A stretch of DNA of 64,000 bases from Agrobacterium tumefaciens (GTDB taxonomy: Bacteria; Pseudomonadota; Alphaproteobacteria; Rhizobiales; Rhizobiaceae). Below are positions 1 through 8,652 of the stretch, in pieces (positions within the stretch are counted from its first letter, which is position 1; each line of letters opens with the position of its first letter). The DNA is taken from assembly GCF_000834635.1 (NCBI RefSeq), contig NZ_JXQV01000001.1, positions 140,720-204,719 on the forward strand, written 5' to 3'. Both the position numbers and the translations under genes were made by a program. A model generated the notes under the pieces. It was not told the DNA's origin and did no database searches. It was given only the letters and a program-made list of their open reading frames with translations.

Positions 1-376
1 CCAGCTTCTCGTCGCGCTCGCTGCATTCACCGGGCAGAAGCACCAGCTTGATGCCCCGTTGCCGCGCCATTCTGGAAAGCTGATCCACCCCGTAGCGCCA
101 ACGGTCTGCACCGCCGAGAATCCGGATAAGGATAAGCTTGGCATGCTCAGCCGTCTTTTCCATCCACAAATCGACCGACATGGGGTGGCGAAGCTCGGAA
201 AGGTTGGCGCTGACCATCGAGACGGACCCATCGCCATGAACAGCCCATCCACGCTCCAGCCCCGCAAGGTCACTGGCCGAAAAGGACAGCACCACCACAT
301 CCGCCCGCGGCTGGTTGAGATCAACCGGCTCGATCAGGTCGTCCAGCGACGAGGATGTGGTGGCGAGAATGTGCAT
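1..376 (-). CDS. cobN: Cobaltochelatase subunit CobN, N-terminal part (cut by window edge)
   Basis: Only the first 125 codons are present; the gene runs off the left edge. It begins MHILATTSSSLDDLIEPVDL, and further on has an ILIRILGGADRWRYG stretch, which match the start of CobN, the very large subunit of the aerobic-pathway cobaltochelatase that inserts cobalt into hydrogenobyrinic acid a,c-diamide together with CobS and CobT. The ATG at 376 lies three bases after the stop of cobW, so the two are almost certainly co-transcribed from the riboswitch-controlled promoter near 2.1 kb. Family assignment rests on the N-terminal fragment only, since the conserved catalytic part lies outside the window. 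Confidence 0.85.
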   Translation of the reverse strand, partial: MHILATTSSSLDDLIEPVDLNQPRADVVVLSFSASDLAGLERGWAVHGDGSVSMVSANLSELRHPMSVDLWMEKTAEHAKLILIRILGGADRWRYGVDQLSRMARQRGIKLVLLPGECSERDEKL

Positions 377-379
377 GGA

Positions 380-1414
380 TCAGGCTGCCAGCATCCGCTC
401 GATTTTTGCGCGGTCGAGACCCTTCTCACCGATCACGACCAGACGGCTGCGACGCTCTTCGCCCGCACCCCAGGGACGGTCGAAGTAGTGGTTGACGCGC
501 GAACCAACCGCCTGCACCTGCAAACGCATAGGCTTTGCCGAAACCTCGACAAAACCCTTGATGCGCAGCACGTTTTCGGACGCTGCCGTTTCAGCGATCC
601 GTGCTGCCAGCGCGTCCGCATCCGTCACGGCATCCAGTTCCACGACGAAGCTGTCGAACTCGTCATGGTCATGGTCTTCCTCGTCATCATGGTGGGTGTG
701 GCGGTTGTCGATATCCTCTTCAACGGCCAGACCCAGACCAATCAGCACGGCTGGGTCGATGACGCCATTGGATGCGACGATGATCTTCGCGGCCTTGGGC
801 AAATGGGCATTGATATGCGCCTTTGCGCGCTCAAGACCCTCGGCATCCAACAGGTCGCCCTTGGTCAGCACGATGAGATCGGCGCAGGCAATCTGGTCTT
901 CGAACACTTCTTCAACCGGGTCGTCATGGTCGAGCGCCTCGTCATTCTGGCGCTGGGCGGCAAGCGCTTCCAGATCATGCGAAACCATGCCGTCGGCAAG
1001 AGCCGCTCCATCGGCAACGGCCACGACAGCATCCACCGTCACGCGGCTTTTGATCGCTGGCCACTGGAAGGCTTGGACCAGAGGCTTGGGCAGAGCGAGG
1101 CCCGATGTTTCGATGAGAATATGCTCAACGCGGGGCTCGCGGCTCAGAATCTGCTCGATAGCCGGCTGGAAATCATCGGCCACCGTGCAGCAAATGCAGC
1201 CATTGGCCAGTTCCACGATGTTTTCTTCCGGGCAGCTTTCAATGCCACAACCCTTGAGGATCTCGCCATCGATACCGACATCGCCGAACTCGTTGACGAT
1301 GATGGCCAGCCGCTTGCCATCCAGTTTTTCCAGCAGCCCACGCAGCAATGTGGTTTTGCCAGCGCCCAGAAAGCCGGTGATGATGGTGCAGGGAACGCGG
1401 TCTAGCGTGGTCAT
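380..1414 (-). CDS. cobW: CobW-type metal-chaperone GTPase
   Basis: 344 aa G3E-family GTPase. Visible features are the Walker A motif GFLGAGKTT (residues 14-22), the metal-binding CxCC motif in GCICC (73-76), a TKGD guanine-specificity motif (about 184-187, a variant of NKxD), and a His/Asp-rich linker at about 239-252 followed by the CobW C-terminal domain. Such proteins are thought to deliver a metal, here presumably cobalt, to a client. The start ATG at 1414 overlaps the TGA of the DUF1636 gene (ATGA), and the stop lies next to cobN, so it is translationally embedded in a cobalt-insertion operon. An upstream in-frame extension to 1642 exists but does not resemble the family and would overlap the preceding gene. 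Confidence 0.93.
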   Translation of the reverse strand: MTTLDRVPCTIITGFLGAGKTTLLRGLLEKLDGKRLAIIVNEFGDVGIDGEILKGCGIESCPEENIVELANGCICCTVADDFQPAIEQILSREPRVEHILIETSGLALPKPLVQAFQWPAIKSRVTVDAVVAVADGAALADGMVSHDLEALAAQRQNDEALDHDDPVEEVFEDQIACADLIVLTKGDLLDAEGLERAKAHINAHLPKAAKIIVASNGVIDPAVLIGLGLAVEEDIDNRHTHHDDEEDHDHDEFDSFVVELDAVTDADALAARIAETAASENVLRIKGFVEVSAKPMRLQVQAVGSRVNHYFDRPWGAGEERRSRLVVIGEKGLDRAKIERMLAA

Positions 1415-1830
1415 GGTGTCTCCTCGGTAAAATGCAAAGGGGGAATGCGGGCCACAAGGCCGCGTTTCAAACTGTCGGGCCGTCCGCGCCACGGCATCAG
1501 GCCATCTGTCGCGCCAGCCAGAAGACGCGCACCGACCAGAAGGTCGCCAGCATCGTCTTGGGTCAGGGAACCGAACATATAAGACCAGCCATCGGCGCTG
1601 CGCATGGCCGCACTCAGGCCGCGCTTGCAATTGGCGAGGCAATTGACGCTGCGCACATCGATACCCTCAGCGCGGCCTAGCTCAACGGCGGCCTGCGCAA
1701 GGGTGGCACCCGGGCGCGGCTCTGCATTCGGGTCAACCTCATCGCGGCAGCTGCGGCAGACGAAAACGACGACGCCTGCGGCTCCGTCTGCTTTCGCGGT
1801 CTTGTCTGGTGGGGTCGATGTCAGATCCAA
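1411..1830 (-). CDS. DUF1636 metal-binding protein, riboswitch-proximal
   Basis: About 139 aa, the first gene after the cobalamin riboswitch. It has a CxxC (C25, C28 in VCRSCRDE) and a CxxxC (C64, C68 in NCLANCKRG), the four-cysteine pattern of thioredoxin-like [2Fe-2S] or metal-binding DUF1636 proteins. Its stop overlaps the cobW start. The biochemical function is unknown; its fixed place between a B12 riboswitch and CobW/CobN suggests a role in cobalt handling or chelatase maturation, which is inference. The start is uncertain: I chose a TTG at 1830 because the upstream in-frame residues look non-coding and no ATG is available before one at 1947, which lies at the riboswitch edge. Confidence 0.75.
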   Translation of the reverse strand: MDLTSTPPDKTAKADGAAGVVVFVCRSCRDEVDPNAEPRPGATLAQAAVELGRAEGIDVRSVNCLANCKRGLSAAMRSADGWSYMFGSLTQDDAGDLLVGARLLAGATDGLMPWRGRPDSLKRGLVARIPPLHFTEETP

Positions 1831-1956
1831 GGTGTCAACTTTCCGCGCCTGCAAATTCTCTCGGGGTGCGGATATCGACGCCACGCGCCAAAGCACGTTT
1901 CGCTTGATATGACCGGCTAACCGGAGCACCCCGCCCGGTAGACGCATTTCCCTGAA

Positions 1957-2110
1957 ACGGCAGGTCTCCTGGCTTGCGGTGTGAGACGCCCGACACCGCC
2001 TTCCCGAACATAGTGTCCAGTGGCTTATGGCGCAGGCTCACCGCATACAGTTGCGGGGGCAGCCACGGATTGGTCCGCATTGCGAACGGAACCGTGTTCC
2101 CTCTTAGCTT
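1957..2110 (-). promoter_or_regulatory. Cobalamin (B12) riboswitch
   Basis: On the minus strand the leader carries the hallmark B12 elements in order: GGGAAC near 2096-2102, the segment GCTGCCCCCGCAACTGT (2047-2063), the B12 box GCCACTGG (2017-2024), and the 3' element CCGCAAGCCAGGAGACCTGC (1960-1979). It lies directly upstream of the DUF1636-cobW-cobN unit, so adenosylcobalamin should repress that operon. The remaining part of the 425-base gap (2111-2255) separates this leader from divergent cobO and must hold both promoters. It contains a short GC-rich inverted repeat around 2177-2190, but no element I can name. Confidence 0.95.
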
Positions 2111-2255
2111 TTCCCGTTGCCGGAAAAAGACCGTCAGTGGTTAACCCTTATGCCTTGCATGGCTTTTGTGTCAATGCCGCGGCATCATTGCCGTGGAAAC
2201 CGTTTTGGCTATAGTCGCCGCTTTGACACGCATGCGCCAAGAGGAATGAGACGCC

Positions 2256-2873
2256 ATGAACCGCGATATCAGCGAAAGCGAAGCCGAGCGTCACCGCGCC
2301 AAGATGGTCAACCGCAAAGCTGCGCAGGATGCCGAAGTTTTGGAAAAGACGGTCGAAAAAGGCCTGCTGATGGTCAATACCGGCCCGGCCAAGGGCAAAT
2401 CCACCGCAGCCTTCGGTCTGGCGCTGCGCATGCTCGGCACCGGCGGGCGCGTCGGCATTGTTCAATTCATCAAGGGCGCTTGGTCCACCGGCGAGCAGCA
2501 GGCGCTTGCCCTGTTCGGTGATCGCGTGGAATGGCGCACCATGGGCGAAGGTTTCACGTGGGACACGCAGGATCTGAAACGCGACGTCGCCGCCGCCACC
2601 AAAGCCTGGGAAGAAGCCAAGACCATGATGGCGGATGAAACCATCAATCTGGTGGTGCTGGATGAGCTCAATATCGCCCTGCGTTATGATTATCTGCCGC
2701 TGGACGAGGTGGTGGAAACACTTAGCAACCGCCGCCCGGGCCTTCACGTCATGGTCACGGGCCGCAACGCCAAGCAGCCTTTGATCGACGCCGCCGATAT
2801 GGTCACGGAAATGACGCTTGTGAAGCACCACTTCAAGGCCGGCGTGAAAGCCCAGTCGGGCATCGAGTTTTAA
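2256..2873 (+). CDS. cobO: Cob(I)yrinic acid a,c-diamide adenosyltransferase
   Basis: 205 aa CobO/BtuR-family enzyme that attaches the 5'-deoxyadenosyl group to the corrinoid cobalt using ATP. The ATP-binding P-loop is GPAKGKST (residues 43-50), preceded by the typical N-terminal helix rich in charged residues; VVLDELNIAL is the family's conserved core. Length is normal for the family. cobQ follows after three bases, so the two form an operon. A sequence inside the gene at 2550-2565 resembles parS at 13 of 16 positions; I treat this as chance. Confidence 0.95.
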   Translation: MNRDISESEAERHRAKMVNRKAAQDAEVLEKTVEKGLLMVNTGPAKGKSTAAFGLALRMLGTGGRVGIVQFIKGAWSTGEQQALALFGDRVEWRTMGEGFTWDTQDLKRDVAAATKAWEEAKTMMADETINLVVLDELNIALRYDYLPLDEVVETLSNRRPGLHVMVTGRNAKQPLIDAADMVTEMTLVKHHFKAGVKAQSGIEF

Positions 2874-2876
2874 GAC

Positions 2877-4334
2877 ATGGCAGCACGCGTTTTGATGTTT
2901 CAGGGCACAGGCTCGGATGTTGGCAAATCCCTAATGGTCGCGGGGCTGGCGCGTGCCTTCACACGGCGTGGGCTTTCCGTCATGCCGTTCAAGCCGCAGA
3001 ACATGTCCAACAACGCCGCTGTTACCGCTGATGGCGGTGAGATTGGCCGCGCGCAGGCTTTGCAGGCACGCGCAGCAGGCGTTGCCCTGTCCGTCCATAT
3101 GAACCCTGTGCTGCTCAAGCCGCAAAGCGAAACCGGTGCGCAGGTCGTCGTGCAGGGCAAGGTCATCGGCAATGCCAAGGCCGCCGATTATCAGCATATG
3201 AAGGCTGGCCTCATGCGACATGTGCTGGATAGTTTCGAGCATCTGAAGGCGAAATGCGACCTTGTGCTGGTGGAAGGGGCGGGCAGCGCATCGGAAGTCA
3301 ATCTGCGCGCTAACGACATTGCCAATATGGGCTTTGCCCGCGCCGCCAACGCCCCCGTCATCCTCATCGGCGATATTGATCGCGGTGGCGTTATCGCCAG
3401 CATCGTCGGCACACAGACAGTTCTGGATACGCAAGACGCGGCCATGATCGAGGGCTTTATCGTCAACCGTTTTCGCGGCGATCCCTCGCTGTTTGATGAG
3501 GGCATGCGCATCATCGAAGACAAGACCGGCTGGCGGCCCATCGGCCTGCTGCCGCATTTTGCCGATGCCAGCCGCTTGCCCGCCGAAGATGCACTCGGCC
3601 TGACAGGACCCGGACAGCGCAAGCCCGGCGCAAAGATCCGCATTGCCGTTCCCATCCTGCCGCATATTTCCAATTTCGATGATCTTGATCCGCTGGAGGC
3701 CGAGCCGGATGTCGAACTGCTGCGCATCAGGCCGGGCGATGCCATTCCCGGCGATTGCGCGCTGGTGCTTCTTTGCGGCTCCAAATCCACCATTGCCGAT
3801 CTGGCCACGCTGAAAAACTCTGGCCTTGATATCGATATCAAGGCGCATCTGCGCCGTGGCGGATATGTTCTGGGCCTGTGCGGCGGCTACCAGATGCTGG
3901 GAAAAACGGTTGCCGACCCCAATGGCATCGAAGGTGCGCCTCGTACCGCTGAAGGGCTTGGCCTGCTGGATATCGACACCGTCCTGACCGACGACAAGCG
4001 CCTCGTCTCCGTCACCGGCCAAAGCTTCGACGGCATTTCCTTCTCCGGCTATGAAATGCATGTCGGCGTCAGCGAAGGCAAAGACACCGCCCGCGCCTTC
4101 GCCACCATCGGCAACCATACCGATGGCGCGATTTCTGCCAGTGGCCGTGCCATCGGCACCTATGTCCATGGCCTGTTTGCCGATGATGACCAGCGCAGCG
4201 CATGGCTTGAGCGGCTGGGCGGGCAAAGCTCAACGCTTGATTATGAGGAACAGGTGGATGCCGTGCTTGACCGGCTGGCGGAACATCTGGAACGCCATCT
4301 CAATCTCGATGCGCTGATCGCTATAGCGCGATAG
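2877..4334 (+). CDS. cobQ: Cobyric acid synthase (glutamine-hydrolysing)
   Basis: 485 aa. It amidates four side chains of adenosylcobyrinic acid a,c-diamide. The N-terminal dethiobiotin-synthetase-like half starts with the modified P-loop [10 protein letters not shown] (residues 9-18). The C-terminal half is a class I glutamine amidotransferase with nucleophile Cys335 (GLCGGYQML) and catalytic His431 (YVHGLF). It follows cobO closely. Its last 14 bases overlap the end of convergent cobD, so the two transcripts would be antisense at their tails. Confidence 0.96.
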   Translation: MAARVLMFQGTGSDVGKSLMVAGLARAFTRRGLSVMPFKPQNMSNNAAVTADGGEIGRAQALQARAAGVALSVHMNPVLLKPQSETGAQVVVQGKVIGNAKAADYQHMKAGLMRHVLDSFEHLKAKCDLVLVEGAGSASEVNLRANDIANMGFARAANAPVILIGDIDRGGVIASIVGTQTVLDTQDAAMIEGFIVNRFRGDPSLFDEGMRIIEDKTGWRPIGLLPHFADASRLPAEDALGLTGPGQRKPGAKIRIAVPILPHISNFDDLDPLEAEPDVELLRIRPGDAIPGDCALVLLCGSKSTIADLATLKNSGLDIDIKAHLRRGGYVLGLCGGYQMLGKTVADPNGIEGAPRTAEGLGLLDIDTVLTDDKRLVSVTGQSFDGISFSGYEMHVGVSEGKDTARAFATIGNHTDGAISASGRAIGTYVHGLFADDDQRSAWLERLGGQSSTLDYEEQVDAVLDRLAEHLERHLNLDALIAIAR

Positions 4335-5286
4335 CCAAGGCCAGAACCCCGAAGAAACCAAGCATCATGGCGTCGGCAATGCGTGCCAGCTTCAACGCCC
4401 GGCGAATATCGGCGGATGTCAAATCCCGCCGCCCGCCTTCGCCCATGAACCGCGCCTCGATCATCTGTCCGCCATAGGAGCGCGGTCCGGCCAGCGCAAA
4501 GCCCAACGCGCCCGCCATCGCCGCCTCAGGCCATCCGGCATTGGGTGAGCGGTGATGATGGGCATCCCGGATAATGGCCCGTAAAGCGTTTTGCGGTGAG
4601 GCCCCCTTCACAAAAAAAGCAGCGCCGACGAACAGAAATCCTGTCAGCCGCGAGGCAGGCAGGTTGACCAGATCATCCAGCCGCGCAGACGCCCAGCCGA
4701 ATGCCTCATGGCGCGGCGAGCGATGGCCGATCATACTGTCAGCCGTATTAATCGCCTTGTAACCCGCACCGCCGCCAAGCCCCAGAAGCCCGAGCCAGAG
4801 CGAGGGCGCAACAACGCCATCGGAAAAATTCTCGGCAAGGCTTTCAATCGCGGCCCGACAGACAGCCGCCTCATCCAGCTTGTCAGGATCGCGCCCAACA
4901 ATCATCGACACCGCCTTGCGACCGCCATCCAGCCCGTCACGCTCCAGAGCCACAGCCACCGCCTCGACATGCTGTTCCAGACTTTTTTGCGCCGGAAGCG
5001 ATGCACCAAGGATCGCCACGATCAGAAGCCCGAGCGGAAGCTGGAGGAAAAGCGACTGCATTGCCCCTGATAGCAGCACGGTCAGCCCTAGAAAGATGAC
5101 GAGCGCCGCAACACCCATCAGCTTGCGCCGCGAAAATGTATCACCCTCCCGGTTCCATTTTCGGTCGAGGAGGGCGATAAGCGAACCAATCCACGTCACG
5201 GGATGGCCGATGCGTTTGAACAGCCAGTCGGGATAACCGACAAGGCGTTCGATCAGCAGGGATAGGAAAGCGAGAGCGAAAAACAT
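4321..5286 (-). CDS. cobD: Adenosylcobinamide-phosphate synthase, membrane protein
   Basis: 321 aa CobD/CbiB-type integral membrane protein that joins cobyric acid to (R)-1-amino-2-propanol (phosphate). It has several hydrophobic segments (the N-terminal one begins [13 protein letters not shown]), the family core around [20 protein letters not shown], and the conserved [12 protein letters not shown] chose the ATG at 5286, which gives the normal family length; the upstream extension overlaps cobC. Its start codon shares the tetranucleotide CATG with the opposing start of cobC, so each gene's promoter and ribosome-binding site must lie inside the other coding region. Name caution: in Salmonella nomenclature CobD is a different enzyme, and this one is CbiB. 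Confidence 0.94.
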   Translation of the reverse strand: MFFALAFLSLLIERLVGYPDWLFKRIGHPVTWIGSLIALLDRKWNREGDTFSRRKLMGVAALVIFLGLTVLLSGAMQSLFLQLPLGLLIVAILGASLPAQKSLEQHVEAVAVALERDGLDGGRKAVSMIVGRDPDKLDEAAVCRAAIESLAENFSDGVVAPSLWLGLLGLGGGAGYKAINTADSMIGHRSPRHEAFGWASARLDDLVNLPASRLTGFLFVGAAFFVKGASPQNALRAIIRDAHHHRSPNAGWPEAAMAGALGFALAGPRSYGGQMIEARFMGEGGRRDLTSADIRRALKLARIADAMMLGFFGVLALAIAL

Positions 5287-6319
5287 GGGCGACAAGCTAC
5301 CAGAAAAAGTGCAACCGGCGATCCGCCACGGTGGCAATCTGGGTCGGGCACGCCAGCTTTTTCCGCAGGCACCCGAACCCTGGATCGATCTTTCCACCGG
5401 GATCAATCCGCACTCCTACCCCCATTCCCCCATTCCCGCCAGCGCCTTTGCGCGGCTGCCGGAACCCCATGCCTTGGAGACACTGAAACAGGTCGCTGAA
5501 ACAGCCTTCGGCGCACCCTCGCCAGCCCATCTCGTGGCCGCACCGGGAACGCAGATGCTAATGCCCCTTCTGGCCCAGATGGCACTGGATCGCGGCGCAA
5601 GACGCGCCGCCGTGCTGGCACCTGCCTATGCCGAACACGCCAGAACGGCGCGCATGGCAGGTCTTCCCGTCACAGAGGTCGCAGATTTTGCCGATCTATC
5701 GGCTTGCGATTACGCCGTCTTGGTCAACCCAAACAACCCGGATGGAAGGGTGATAGAGCGCAGCGCACTGCTTGCCCTTGCTGAGACTATGCAGAAAAAG
5801 GGCGGGCTGCTGGTTGTCGATGAAGCCTTCATCGAAACGGGGAATGGCGAAAGCATCGTTGATGCCGCGACATCGGACGCTCTCATTGTCTTGAGGTCCT
5901 TCGGCAAATTCTATGGCATGGCCGGTGTCCGCCTCGGCTTCGCCATCACCCACCCCGATATCGCAACTGAGCTGGAAGCCCGCCTTGGCCCATGGGCCGT
6001 TTCAGGTCCAGCCCTTCACATCGCAACAGAAGCGCTGGCGGACAGGCCGTGGACAGAGTCCATGCGGACCCGGCTAAACGCCTGCTCGGAACGTCTCAAT
6101 AGCCTTCTGAGGCACACGGGCATGACCATCGCAGGCGGCACGTCCTTGTTCACGCTCATTCGTGACGAAAACGTCCCCGCCCTTCACAATCACCTCATGC
6201 AGCACGGTATCCTCACGCGCATCTTTGAGGAAAGACCCGCCGACATGCGGCTAGGCCTTCCCGCCAACGAAGCGGATTGGGCAAGACTGGAAGCAGCCTT
6301 GGCCGCCTTCACCCCTTGA
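5285..6319 (+). CDS. cobC: Threonine-phosphate decarboxylase-like aminotransferase CobC
   Basis: 344 aa PLP-dependent fold-type I enzyme of the L-threonine-O-3-phosphate decarboxylase family, expected to make the aminopropanol (phosphate) used by CobD. The family start RHGGNLGRARQLFPQAPEPW and the substrate-loop DLSTGINPHSYP are clear. The PLP lysine is Lys208 in SFGKFYGMAGVRLGF. The partner enzyme CobD is divergently encoded next door, with the start codons overlapping. The gene's last 11 bases overlap the end of the convergent enolase-family gene. There is no good Shine-Dalgarno sequence before the ATG; a GTG at codon 9 is an alternative start. Confidence 0.92.
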   Translation: MGDKLPEKVQPAIRHGGNLGRARQLFPQAPEPWIDLSTGINPHSYPHSPIPASAFARLPEPHALETLKQVAETAFGAPSPAHLVAAPGTQMLMPLLAQMALDRGARRAAVLAPAYAEHARTARMAGLPVTEVADFADLSACDYAVLVNPNNPDGRVIERSALLALAETMQKKGGLLVVDEAFIETGNGESIVDAATSDALIVLRSFGKFYGMAGVRLGFAITHPDIATELEARLGPWAVSGPALHIATEALADRPWTESMRTRLNACSERLNSLLRHTGMTIAGGTSLFTLIRDENVPALHNHLMQHGILTRIFEERPADMRLGLPANEADWARLEAALAAFTP

Positions 6320-7586
6320 ACGTATAGGCCGCAATCGAATCCGGCTTCATTTCAATCGAGAATCCCGGCATTGTTGGCGGCATATAGGCTGCGTCCTGGA
6401 TATTGCAGGGCTCGATAAAATGCTCATGCAGATGGTCAACATATTCAATCACCCGGCCCTCTTTGGTGCCTGATATCACGAGATAATCGATCATCGACAG
6501 ATGCTGCACATATTCGCAGAGCCCCACGCCACCGGCATGCGGCCAGACGGGCAGATCGTATTTCGCAGCAATCAGCAGCACGGCCAGCACTTCGTTCAAA
6601 CCACCCATGCGGCAACTGTCGATCTGAACCACGTCGATGGCACCTTCGGCAATGAACTGCTTGAACATGATGCGGTTCTGGCACATTTCGCCGGTCGCAA
6701 CTTTCACCGAGCCAATGGCCTGCCGGATCTTGCGGTGGCCCGCAATATCATCGGGGCTGGTTGGTTCTTCGATGAAGAAGGGCTTGGCAAAGGCCAATCT
6801 GTTGACCCACTCAATCGCCTGATCCACCTCCCAGACCTGATTGGCATCGATCATCAGGTAACGATCGGGGCCGATCACCTCACGGGCGATGGTGAGGCGG
6901 CGAATATCGTCTTCGAGATCGCGCCCGACCTTCATCTTCACATGGTTGAATCCGGCATCGATGGCCTCCTGGCAAAGACGGCGCAGTTTTTCGTCGCCAT
7001 AGCCCAGCCAGCCAGCGGAGGTGGTATAGCAGGCATAGCCTTCCGCGTTAAGAATGGCAGCCCGCTCGGCCTTGCCCGCTTCGGCTTTCCGCAGGATCGC
7101 AAGCGCGTCTTCGCGGCTCAGAACGTCTGTCAGGTAACGGTAGTCGACAATATCGGCAATCTGCTCGGCGCTCATATCCGCCACCAGTTGCCACACCGGC
7201 TTGCCCGCCTGCTTGGCCAGCAAATCCCAGACGGCATTGACCACGGCACCGGTCGCTAAGTGCATGGCACCCTTGTCCGGCCCGATCCAGCGAAGCTGGC
7301 TGTCGCCGGTCAAGTGCCGCCAGTATTTTCCGGGATTATCTAGAACGGTGGAGAGATCCGTTCCCACCACCAGATGCCGCATTGCGTTGATGGCCATGCA
7401 GCAAATGTCGTTGCCGCGCCCGATGGTAAAGGTCAGGCCGTGCCCCTTGAGGCTCTCGTCATCGGTGTCGAGGATAACATAGGCAGCCGAATAATCCGGG
7501 TCCGGGTTCATCGCATCCGAACCATCGAGGCTCTGTGAGGTCGGAAAGCGCAGATCGAAAACGCGCAGATCAGTAATCTTGGTCAT
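6309..7586 (-). CDS. fucD: L-fuconate dehydratase-like enolase-superfamily enzyme
   Basis: 425 aa mandelate-racemase-subgroup enolase, last gene of the sugar operon. The KxK pair is Lys217/Lys219 (HVKMKVG), metal ligands are Asp247 (MIDANQ), Glu273 (IEEP) and Glu300 (ATGEM), and the general base His350 (PVWPHAGG). This spacing and the long N-terminal lid match characterised L-fuconate dehydratases, which convert L-fuconate to 2-keto-3-deoxy-L-fuconate. The adjacent lactonase and aldose dehydrogenase supply exactly that substrate. Related 6-carbon acids such as L-galactonate or D-arabinonate are possible substrates. The ATG at 7586 is chosen because MTKITDLRVFD is the family start. The gap to the preceding dehydrogenase is 52 bases. 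Confidence 0.88.
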   Translation of the reverse strand: MTKITDLRVFDLRFPTSQSLDGSDAMNPDPDYSAAYVILDTDDESLKGHGLTFTIGRGNDICCMAINAMRHLVVGTDLSTVLDNPGKYWRHLTGDSQLRWIGPDKGAMHLATGAVVNAVWDLLAKQAGKPVWQLVADMSAEQIADIVDYRYLTDVLSREDALAILRKAEAGKAERAAILNAEGYACYTTSAGWLGYGDEKLRRLCQEAIDAGFNHVKMKVGRDLEDDIRRLTIAREVIGPDRYLMIDANQVWEVDQAIEWVNRLAFAKPFFIEEPTSPDDIAGHRKIRQAIGSVKVATGEMCQNRIMFKQFIAEGAIDVVQIDSCRMGGLNEVLAVLLIAAKYDLPVWPHAGGVGLCEYVQHLSMIDYLVISGTKEGRVIEYVDHLHEHFIEPCNIQDAAYMPPTMPGFSIEMKPDSIAAYTFKG

Positions 7587-7638
7587 GGCCACACTCGCGG
7601 TCGGGTTTGATGAATTTCGTTTGTTTGCAGATGGCGGC

Positions 7639-8649
7639 TCACGCCACCTCCACCATGCCTTTGATGACACCAGCTTTCGGGTTGGTCAGGTCCGCGAAGC
7701 GGGCAGGCACTTCGCTTAAGGTCATCCGGTGGGTAATCAGTGCGTCAGGCACCTTGCCGGCACGCTGGGCTTCCAGAACAACATCGAAATCCTCACGCGT
7801 CGCGTTTCGGCTGCCGAGCAGCGTTGTTTCACGCTTGTGAAATTCAGGATCATTGAAGCTGATGTCGCTGGCCACAATCGAGACCAGCACGTAAGCGCCG
7901 CCATGCCCGACAAAGGAAAATCCGCGCTCCATGGCCTTGGGGTTGCCCGTAGCGTCAAACACCACATCGAAGAAATCGCCGCCTGATATCTGCGACAACT
8001 GCTCCTTGTCACCGTCTCCGAGCGTAACACTATGGGCAATGCCGAGCTGATCCTTGCAGAATGTCAGCCGGTCTTCCCGGCTATCGATCATCGTCACCAC
8101 GCCGCCATTGGAGACAGCGAAAACCGCAACGGCCATGCCGATGGGTCCGGCGCCGACAATCAGCACCTGCTGACCAGCCTTAACCGCACCACGGCGCACC
8201 GCATGGGCACCGATGGCCAGAAACTCAGTCATCGCCGCCTGATCAAGCGTCAGCCCATCGGCCTTCAGCACGAATTGCGAGGGCACTGACAGATATTCCA
8301 CCATGCCGCCATCCCGGTGCACGCCCAGCACGCCGATGTTGCGGCAGCAATTGCTCTTGCCCTTCAGGCAGGCGCTGCAATGCCCGCAGGAGATATAGGG
8401 AATGACGGTCACCACATCGCCAGCCTGAAGGTTGCTGCCTTCAGGCGCTTCCTCGACCGTACCGGACAGTTCGTGACCCATGATGCGGGGATAGGACAGA
8501 TAGGGCTGGTTGCCGGTGAAGATATGCAGGTCCGTTCCACACACGCCGATGCGGCGGATGCGGATCAATACCTCACCCTCGCCACGGTGGGGCTTTGGCA
8601 GTTCCTTCGGCGAAAGAAGTCCGGGTTTATCGCAAAAAATCGCCAGCAT
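7639..8649 (-). CDS. Zinc-dependent medium-chain dehydrogenase (LgoD/YjjN-like)
   Basis: 336 aa. Catalytic zinc residues are Cys37 (GVCGTD) and His59-Glu60 (GHE). The structural zinc loop is C88-x2-C91-x2-C94 with C101/C102. The Rossmann motif GAGPIG is at 166-171. From memory it resembles E. coli L-galactonate 5-dehydrogenase (LgoD/YjjN) over stretches such as GNQPYLSYPR, IPYISCGHC and GVHRDGG. In this operon it might oxidise L-galactonate, or 2-keto-3-deoxy-L-fuconate at C4, a step done in other bacteria by a short-chain enzyme that is not seen here. The exact substrate cannot be read from the sequence. It is translated four bases after the lactonase gene. Confidence 0.85.
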   Translation of the reverse strand: MLAIFCDKPGLLSPKELPKPHRGEGEVLIRIRRIGVCGTDLHIFTGNQPYLSYPRIMGHELSGTVEEAPEGSNLQAGDVVTVIPYISCGHCSACLKGKSNCCRNIGVLGVHRDGGMVEYLSVPSQFVLKADGLTLDQAAMTEFLAIGAHAVRRGAVKAGQQVLIVGAGPIGMAVAVFAVSNGGVVTMIDSREDRLTFCKDQLGIAHSVTLGDGDKEQLSQISGGDFFDVVFDATGNPKAMERGFSFVGHGGAYVLVSIVASDISFNDPEFHKRETTLLGSRNATREDFDVVLEAQRAGKVPDALITHRMTLSEVPARFADLTNPKAGVIKGMVEVA

Positions 8650-8652
8650 GGG

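Noticed and set aside
59..1405. 448-codon open frame on plus opposite cobW and cobN
   Set aside because: Antisense shadow of well-supported genes with biased GC-rich codons; no family resemblance.
2550..2565. parS-like sequence in cobO
   Set aside because: 13 of 16 matches, far from the others, and explained by codons for GFTWDT; expected by chance at about this level.
2931..4226. 431-codon open frame on minus opposite cobQ
   Set aside because: Antisense shadow; cobQ motifs and length are complete on plus.
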